DNA from: Verrucomicrobiota bacterium
Lineage (GTDB): Bacteria > Verrucomicrobiota > Verrucomicrobiia > Methylacidiphilales > UBA1321
Length of the DNA: 64,000 nt
Assembly: GCA_013286145.1 (NCBI GenBank)
Contig: JABDGH010000005.1
Coordinates: 1 to 64,000 of the forward strand
Direction of reading: 5' to 3'
The notes beneath the pieces were generated by a model, which saw only the letters and a list, made by a program, of their open reading frames with translations, had not been told where the DNA came from and searched no databases. Position numbers and translations under genes: made by a program. Positions 59,432 to 64,000 of the stretch are shown one piece after another (the first letter of the stretch is position 1; each line of letters opens with the position of its first letter).

Positions 59432-59476
59432 TAAAAAAAAGAAAACGGCGGTCTGGACAAATCGTCCAAACCGCCG
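59432..59476 (-). terminator. Rho-independent terminator of the first porin gene
   Basis: On the minus strand CGGCGGTTTGGAC and GTCCAGACCGCCG form a 13-bp stem with a five-base loop, followed by TTTTCTTTTTTTT. It lies 26 bases after the porin stop. Confidence 0.9.
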
Positions 59477-59502
59477 CATCTACGAAATCTTTTCTACCTG
59501 AC

Positions 59503-60996
59503 TTAGAACTTCCAAATCAAATCGACCTGCACACGCTGCGTGGCATTGACTCCAACCAAAGTGCTGGTGGCCGTCGTGGTGCCACCTGCAATGGTATTGC
59601 CGTTTGTGCCGCCGCCAGCGCCACCTGCGATGGGCAGGGTTCCGGGAGCTTGTCCGGTTGACTCGCCGTCGAGAAGGTGCTCCTTGTAATTCCAAGTATC
59701 AAAGAAAGTCAGGGAACCGGTCAGGAAGTCGGTGAAGTTATAGACCGACTGAATTTTGAAGCCCTGCTGATTGAGGAAGCTGTCGCCCCAATCCGAATCG
59801 TTGATATTGGGATCGACGGAACCGACGCCAACCTGGCGGAAGTCACCCTTGATCGACCAGTCACCCTTTTTCTTGTTTTGACCGACCTGCACACCCGCGA
59901 GCCAGGCGACATTATCGCTCAAAGCCATGTTTGCATTTCGGGTCGTCTGATCGCCTGCTGCCGTGCTGGCAAAATAGACATTTTGCACACGGTCATGCCC
60001 TTCCAGATTCAAAGCGAAATCCCAGTAAACCCTGAAGGGAAGATCCCACGCCTTCCAATCAAATTCACCGGGAGCCGTCAGGATTTGCAGATCATCTGCG
60101 GCATGAGGTCCCACAAAAGTTACCGCGCTGCCTGCCCAGGCGCCCACGGCGTTCGTGCCACCCGTACCGGAATTGCCTCCGCCCATATAGGCAGTGAAGC
60201 CGGGCACTTCCTTGATGAAGGTATCCTTGTCAAAGTTGTACTGAATAGGCAACTGCTGCGCAAACATCCAGATATCCGATTTGGGAAGTGTCGAGCCGCC
60301 GCCTGCAACCGCAGGATTGTTTTCCGCATTGTCGGCGTAAAGGAACTGTCCTGCCGTCAAGCCGATGGAAAATTCATCCGTCGGATGAAAGCTAAGAACT
60401 TCCGTGGCGCCTTCCGGATTGATATCGGGATCCCAGACCATATCGGTCGTGTAGAGCAGATTGCGCTGCTTGCCACCCGTCAAGGTCAACCAGTCGGTCG
60501 GTTTCCATTGGAGATAGATCAGGCCAACCTGAATACTGAATTTCCCGAAACCATTACCCATCGATTGATTGGCGCTATCGCCCGCCGTGCCCGATTCCAA
60601 TTCAAAACCGGCAAGGAAGTTATCGGTGAAGGTATAGTCGGCCCCAATACGCAGACGGTAACGATTACGCTCCGTCGTCGTACTGTTGTGACCGAGAGAA
60701 GTTACGCCCGTGGACAGAAAGCGGTCTTGCGGCACTTCATCCAGATATTCAAAACGCATACGGGCGTCGCCGTAAATCTTGAGTTGGGTGATGTGGTTGG
60801 AAATGGATAATTTGCCAGCCGGGGTCTGGGCATAATCCTTGGCCAGGCCAGCGCGGACATCTTCAGCTTCCTGATCGCTCAGGACGCCTTTTTTGACCAG
60901 CGCATCGAGCAACGCGTCTTCCTGCGCATGCACGGCGCTGAGGCCGAGGGCGAGGATGCCGACGAGCGCGAAGATGCGCTTCATGAGTGTTTTCAT
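59503..60996 (-). CDS. Large putative porin, paralogue 1
   Basis: This 497-residue outer-membrane protein starts with a signal peptide (MKRIFALVGILALGLSAVHA) and an N-terminal helix with DALLDALVKKGVLSDQEAED, typical of the putative-porin group in Verrucomicrobiota (Porin_10-like; recalled). The barrel has strands such as LKIYGDARMRFEYLDE, RYRLRIGADYTFTDNFLAGF, and ends WKF, the terminal aromatic needed for assembly. GGAGAAAGAAAG lies before the ATG. It has a closely similar second copy at 61457, with matching terminators. Substrate is unknown. Confidence 0.85.
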   Translation of the reverse strand: MKTLMKRIFALVGILALGLSAVHAQEDALLDALVKKGVLSDQEAEDVRAGLAKDYAQTPAGKLSISNHITQLKIYGDARMRFEYLDEVPQDRFLSTGVTSLGHNSTTTERNRYRLRIGADYTFTDNFLAGFELESGTAGDSANQSMGNGFGKFSIQVGLIYLQWKPTDWLTLTGGKQRNLLYTTDMVWDPDINPEGATEVLSFHPTDEFSIGLTAGQFLYADNAENNPAVAGGGSTLPKSDIWMFAQQLPIQYNFDKDTFIKEVPGFTAYMGGGNSGTGGTNAVGAWAGSAVTFVGPHAADDLQILTAPGEFDWKAWDLPFRVYWDFALNLEGHDRVQNVYFASTAAGDQTTRNANMALSDNVAWLAGVQVGQNKKKGDWSIKGDFRQVGVGSVDPNINDSDWGDSFLNQQGFKIQSVYNFTDFLTGSLTFFDTWNYKEHLLDGESTGQAPGTLPIAGGAGGGTNGNTIAGGTTTATSTLVGVNATQRVQVDLIWKF

Positions 60997-61390
60997 TCTT
61001 TCTTTCTCCTTTAAGTGAGGTTCTTGTTTTTTATTCCTTGGCTAATCCAATAGCCCTGGCCGTCGTGTCGTGAAGGCCTCCGGGTATTCAATTAACCCCC
61101 TTGATTCGGAAAAAAGTTGCCGCTCGAATGTTACGAACTGATGACAATCAGGAAACTTTGGGGCAACTAAAGTGTCGTCTTTGATTTACAGCTCCAACCA
61201 GAACCTGTTCGATTAGCATCAACGTATTTCTTCCCTTTTCGTCATCCTGAGCGGAGCCGAAACTAAAAGTGTTGATCGAGCTTAAGGCTTACCCGAAGCA
61301 AAGTCGAAGGACATGGCTTGATAAACCAAACGTAAAAATGGCGTCACAAAATTTCAAAACACCAGAAGGGATTCATGCGCATCGCTCATG
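60997..61390. other. Intergenic region upstream of porin 1 with degenerate family 1 repeat
   Basis: This 394-bp stretch must hold the promoter of the first porin. At 61240-61311 there are two diverged pieces of the family 1 repeat (CGTCATCCTGAGCGGAGCCG and CCCGAAGCAAAGTCGAAGGA). I see no gene in it; the open frame there starting at 61269 reads through the repeat and lacks support. Confidence 0.6.
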
Positions 61391-61434
61391 CGAAAAACAA
61401 AAACGGCGGTCTGGACAGATTGTCCAAACCGCCG
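61391..61434 (-). terminator. Rho-independent terminator of the second porin gene
   Basis: The stem arms CGGCGGTCTGGAC and GTCCAAACCGCCG (plus-strand reading) are identical to those of the first porin terminator; only the loop and T tract differ. It lies 22 bases after the porin 2 stop. Confidence 0.88.
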
Positions 61435-61456
61435 CCTCTGCAAAGATCTACCTAAC

Positions 61457-63001
61457 TTAGAACTTCCACTGCAAATCGACTTCCACACGCTGGGTCGAAT
61501 TCACACCCGCGAGATTCGTGGTGACACCGGCAGTCGTGCCACCGGCAATGGTATTACCGCTGCCACCCGAGATGGGAAGCGTCGTGCTTAAACCGGAATT
61601 TTGGCCAGTCGAAGAACCATCAAGCAGATGCTGCTTATAGTCCCACGTATCAATAAACGTGACTGTACCGGTCAGGAAATCGGTGAAATTATAGGCCGAT
61701 ACAATCCGGACTCCTTGCTGATTCAGGAAACTGTCACCCCAGTCGGAGTCGTTAAGATTGGGGTCCGTTGCACCGAGACCCACCTGGCGAAAATCACCCT
61801 TGATCGACCAGTCCCCCTTCTTCTTGTTTTGACCAACCTGCAAGCCCGCCAGCCAGGCGATGTTATCGCCCAAATTTCGGTTCTGCGAGATCACCGCCAG
61901 GTTTGCTGCATCCGCACCACCCGGCGTGGAGGCCCTGAAGTAGGTCTCCTGAATGCGCTGTTTACCTTCCAGGTTATAAATAAAATCCCAGTAAGCCTTG
62001 AACGGAACACTTCCAATTTTCCAATCCACTTCCCCGGGAGCGGTGAGGAGTTGCAAATGATCGGCGGCATGGGGGCCAACAAAACTTACCGCGCTGCCGC
62101 TCCAGGCGCCCACCGCATCCGTGCCGCCCGTACCCGAATTGCCACCGCCCATATAGGAAGTGAATCCGGGAACTTCCTTCACAAAGGTATCCTTGTCGAA
62201 GTTGTACTGAATGGGCACCTGCTGTGCAAAAATCCATATATCCGACTTGGGAAGAGGATTAGCCAGCGTATTGGCCACGGGAACTGTCCCGGAAATGGTC
62301 GGATTATTTTCCGCATTATCGGCATAAATATATTGGCCTGCGGTCAAACCGATGGAAAATTCCTCTGTAGGTTGAAAGCTGAGGATTTCAGAACCTCCCT
62401 CGGGGTTGATATCGGGATCCCAGAGAATATCGGTGGTATAAAGCGGATTACGCTGTTTGCCGCCAACAAGAGTCAGCCAGTCGTTGGGCTTCCATTGCAG
62501 ATAAACCAAACCAACATTGATACCGAACTTCCCGAAGCCATTACCAAACGATTGATTGGCGCTATCGGCAGCCGAATTCGATTCCAACTCGAACCCGGCG
62601 CTGAAATTATCCGTAAAAGTATAATCCACACCCAGGCGCAGGCGGTAGCGGTTGCGCTCCGTCGTCGTGGAACCAGGGCCGTAGTTTGAGGTGGTTCCGC
62701 CCGATGTGACTTTTTCGGCCAGTGGATTTTGTGCTTTCTCATCGAGATATTCGAAACGGTAGCGAACATCGCCATAGAGCTTGAGATTGCTGATATGATT
62801 GGAAAGCGACAATTTGCTGGCCGCCGTCTGGGCATAGTCCTTGATCTCACTATTGCGGACATCCTCCGCCTCCTGGTCGGTCAAGAGACCTTTGCGAACC
62901 AACGCATCAAGCAACGCACCGTCATTCTGGGCGTGTAGTGCCGTAAGACCCAAAATCAGTAAGGCACCAAAAACCACCACTCGTTTGATTACTATTTTCA
63001 T
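61457..63001 (-). CDS. Large putative porin, paralogue 2
   Basis: This 514-residue protein has the same layout as the first porin: signal peptide (VVFGALLILGLTALHA), N-terminal helix DALVRKGLLTDQEAEDVRNS, and barrel strands LKLYGDVRYRFEYLDE, RYRLRLGVDYTFTDNFSAGF, PHAADHLQLLTAPGEVDWK and a final LQWKF. Most central segments, such as WDPDINPEG and GVGNSGTGGT-like GGGNSGTGGTDAVGAWSGSA, are shared. Insertions near AEKVTSGGTTSNYGPG and GTVPVANTLANPL account for its extra length. The two are probably a tandem duplication that includes the terminator. Its upstream region faces the birA start. Confidence 0.85.
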   Translation of the reverse strand: MKIVIKRVVVFGALLILGLTALHAQNDGALLDALVRKGLLTDQEAEDVRNSEIKDYAQTAASKLSLSNHISNLKLYGDVRYRFEYLDEKAQNPLAEKVTSGGTTSNYGPGSTTTERNRYRLRLGVDYTFTDNFSAGFELESNSAADSANQSFGNGFGKFGINVGLVYLQWKPNDWLTLVGGKQRNPLYTTDILWDPDINPEGGSEILSFQPTEEFSIGLTAGQYIYADNAENNPTISGTVPVANTLANPLPKSDIWIFAQQVPIQYNFDKDTFVKEVPGFTSYMGGGNSGTGGTDAVGAWSGSAVSFVGPHAADHLQLLTAPGEVDWKIGSVPFKAYWDFIYNLEGKQRIQETYFRASTPGGADAANLAVISQNRNLGDNIAWLAGLQVGQNKKKGDWSIKGDFRQVGLGATDPNLNDSDWGDSFLNQQGVRIVSAYNFTDFLTGTVTFIDTWDYKQHLLDGSSTGQNSGLSTTLPISGGSGNTIAGGTTAGVTTNLAGVNSTQRVEVDLQWKF

Positions 63002-63110
63002 GTATCCTCCAAGACTAATTGTTTGTTATGAATTTTTTATCAGCCGACATCGTGGGAAACCTATTCCACACTATTCCTAGAGAACTACTATAGATTACAA
63101 TACTACGTCA

Positions 63111-64000
63111 ATGTCTTTTTTTCGTAACAGAGATGTCACAATTCTCCGACTGCTTTTTGCTGCCAAGAGTAATTTTATTCCCCGCAGCAAATTGGCGCAG
63201 GCTGCAGGGATGTCTTCCAGTGAGATAGAACTTGCCCTAAGTACCTATGTGGATGCGGGTTACCCCATCGAAATTCATCCTCAAAGAGGCATTAGTCTCA
63301 AGGAACCTTCCGACATTTGGTGCGCGGAAGAAATCGTCGCCCGTTGCCCCGCGCAAAAAAATGGACCTATTTGGGATCCCCTCATTCTGTCGAAAACTTC
63401 TTCCACCAACGATGTGGCGCGTGAGCAGGCATCCAAGGGAGCGAAGGCTGGCTTTCTGGTCGCAGCAGCGCGTCAAACCAAAGGTCGCGGGCGGTTGGGA
63501 CGCAGTTGGGAATCGCCACCGGAACGGGGACTCTACGTTTCGCTTCTCCTGCGCCCTTCGTTATCGGTCGCACAAGCGGGACAACTCACCATTTTAAGCA
63601 GCGTGGCGATGGTCGATGCCATCGAAGCCGTTTCCTGTCTTCGCCCCCAAATCAAATGGCCCAATGACCTGATGATCGGTGGGCGCAAGCTGGCGGGTCT
63701 GTTGATCGAGACTGAACCGAAGGGATCACGACTCGCTTTTGCCGTGATCGGAATGGGCATCAACGTGCGTCACGACGCGGAAGATTTTTCTCCCGAGGTG
63801 CGCTCCCTGGCGACGTCACTTTATCTGGCAACCGGACATCTTTATCGCCGTGCCGATTTACTCGTCGCCTTGCTCCACGCTTTCGAGAAGCGATTGAGCA
63901 ACCCCTTCGCAGAAGTGCGTGAAGCGTGGGCGGCAAGCAGCCTTACGCTTGGTCAGCAAGTAACCTTGACGACTGTCCGGGGCCGTAAATATGGCCAGGC
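63111..64000 (+). CDS. birA: Biotin-protein ligase / biotin operon regulator (cut by window end)
   Basis: From the ATG at 63111 the frame is open to the window end, about 296 codons. Residues ~1-65 form the N-terminal winged helix of bifunctional BirA (DVTILRLLFAAKSNFIPRSK, LAQAAGMSSSEIELALSTYV). The ligase core follows: SSTNDVAREQA, QTKGRGRLGRSWESP for biotinyl-AMP binding, QIKWPNDLMIGGRKLAGLLI with the catalytic lysine, and AVIGMGINVRH. The C-terminal SH3-like domain is beginning at the edge (LGQQVTLTTVRGRKYGQA). It attaches biotin to acetyl-CoA carboxylase and may repress biotin genes. It is divergent from porin 2. Confidence 0.92.
   Translation, partial: MSFFRNRDVTILRLLFAAKSNFIPRSKLAQAAGMSSSEIELALSTYVDAGYPIEIHPQRGISLKEPSDIWCAEEIVARCPAQKNGPIWDPLILSKTSSTNDVAREQASKGAKAGFLVAAARQTKGRGRLGRSWESPPERGLYVSLLLRPSLSVAQAGQLTILSSVAMVDAIEAVSCLRPQIKWPNDLMIGGRKLAGLLIETEPKGSRLAFAVIGMGINVRHDAEDFSPEVRSLATSLYLATGHLYRRADLLVALLHAFEKRLSNPFAEVREAWAASSLTLGQQVTLTTVRGRKYGQ

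Noticed and set aside
61269-61460. Small gene between the two porins
   Set aside because: The frame reads through a degenerate repeat and into the terminator, with no ribosome site or domain.

Overview
The window looks like chromosomal DNA of a Verrucomicrobiota bacterium, possibly of the Chthoniobacterales/Spartobacteria type. This is judged from gene style, not from a marker gene. The pointers are two paralogous large porins with an N-terminal 'DALV.KG.L' helix, a GntR-type DNA-binding domain fused to a LacI-type sensor, GYF_2 (DUF4339) proteins, a PHP domain fused to a GT4 glycosyltransferase, a small-type PurL with separate PurS and PurQ, and many short secreted or single-membrane-span proteins with Pro/Ala-rich linkers. 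Base composition is moderately GC-rich, with a few visibly AT-rich islands. LPS heptosyltransferase, porins and lipoproteins indicate a Gram-negative envelope.

Layout. 1-1315: LPS glycosyltransferases. 1525-5586: DNA repair glycosylase (tag) and a BlaI/BlaR1-like pair. 5583-7578: 2Fe-2S protein, a PIN toxin-antitoxin pair and malate dehydrogenase. 7726-11941: small secreted and membrane proteins, including a TPR-LysM lipoprotein. 12037-17572: clpB, an AT-rich GYF_2 protein and an APC permease. 17789-19680: tRNA-Asp, a beta-propeller protein and a COG4705-like membrane protein. 20017-23585: SDR, OprB porin and a divergent GntR-LacI regulator, probably a sugar-uptake unit. 23649-26325: ahcY and metK. 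26409-27735: an AT-rich island of three small-ORF units separated by a ~60-bp repeat. 27766-32004: polyprenyl synthase, a second toxin-antitoxin pair and an ECF sigma operon ending in a protease-like protein that has lost its catalytic triad. 32064-37573: GH1 glycosidase, MBL-fold hydrolase, gpmI, tatD and hisI. 37612-40846: gyrA with two small downstream genes. 41077-43904: small membrane proteins and a 14-repeat propeller protein. 44194-48207: PHP-GT4 fusion, DUF2334 deacetylase-like protein and methyltransferase. 48260-52254: purS-purQ-ORF6N-purL. 52342-59357: HAD, RDD/GYF_2, nadD, rsfS, secreted proteins, metallophosphoesterase, an MntR-like regulator and an O-methyltransferase. 59503-63001: twin porins. 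63111-64000: birA, cut by the window end.

Genes that probably work together: metK and ahcY make and recycle the methyl donor cycle; purS, purQ and purL are the three parts of FGAM synthase; the sigma factor, putative anti-sigma and degenerate HtrA form one regulatory operon; BlaI and the M56 protein form a sensor-repressor pair; the SDR, OprB and GntR-LacI genes form a divergent carbohydrate locus.

The non-coding part is rich in two families of dispersed palindromic repeats, a GTCATCC(C/T)GAGCTTGTCGA type and a GTAGC..GACCG..CGGTC type. No CRISPR array, integrase, transposase or complete insertion sequence was recognised. The strongest unusual signals are the repeat-bounded ORF array at 26.4-27.7 kb, the ORF6N gene inside the purine operon with two matching perfect palindromes, the HtrA-like pseudoprotease, the M56 sensor with three secretin-like modules, and a secreted protein with a possible caspase-like His/Cys pair.
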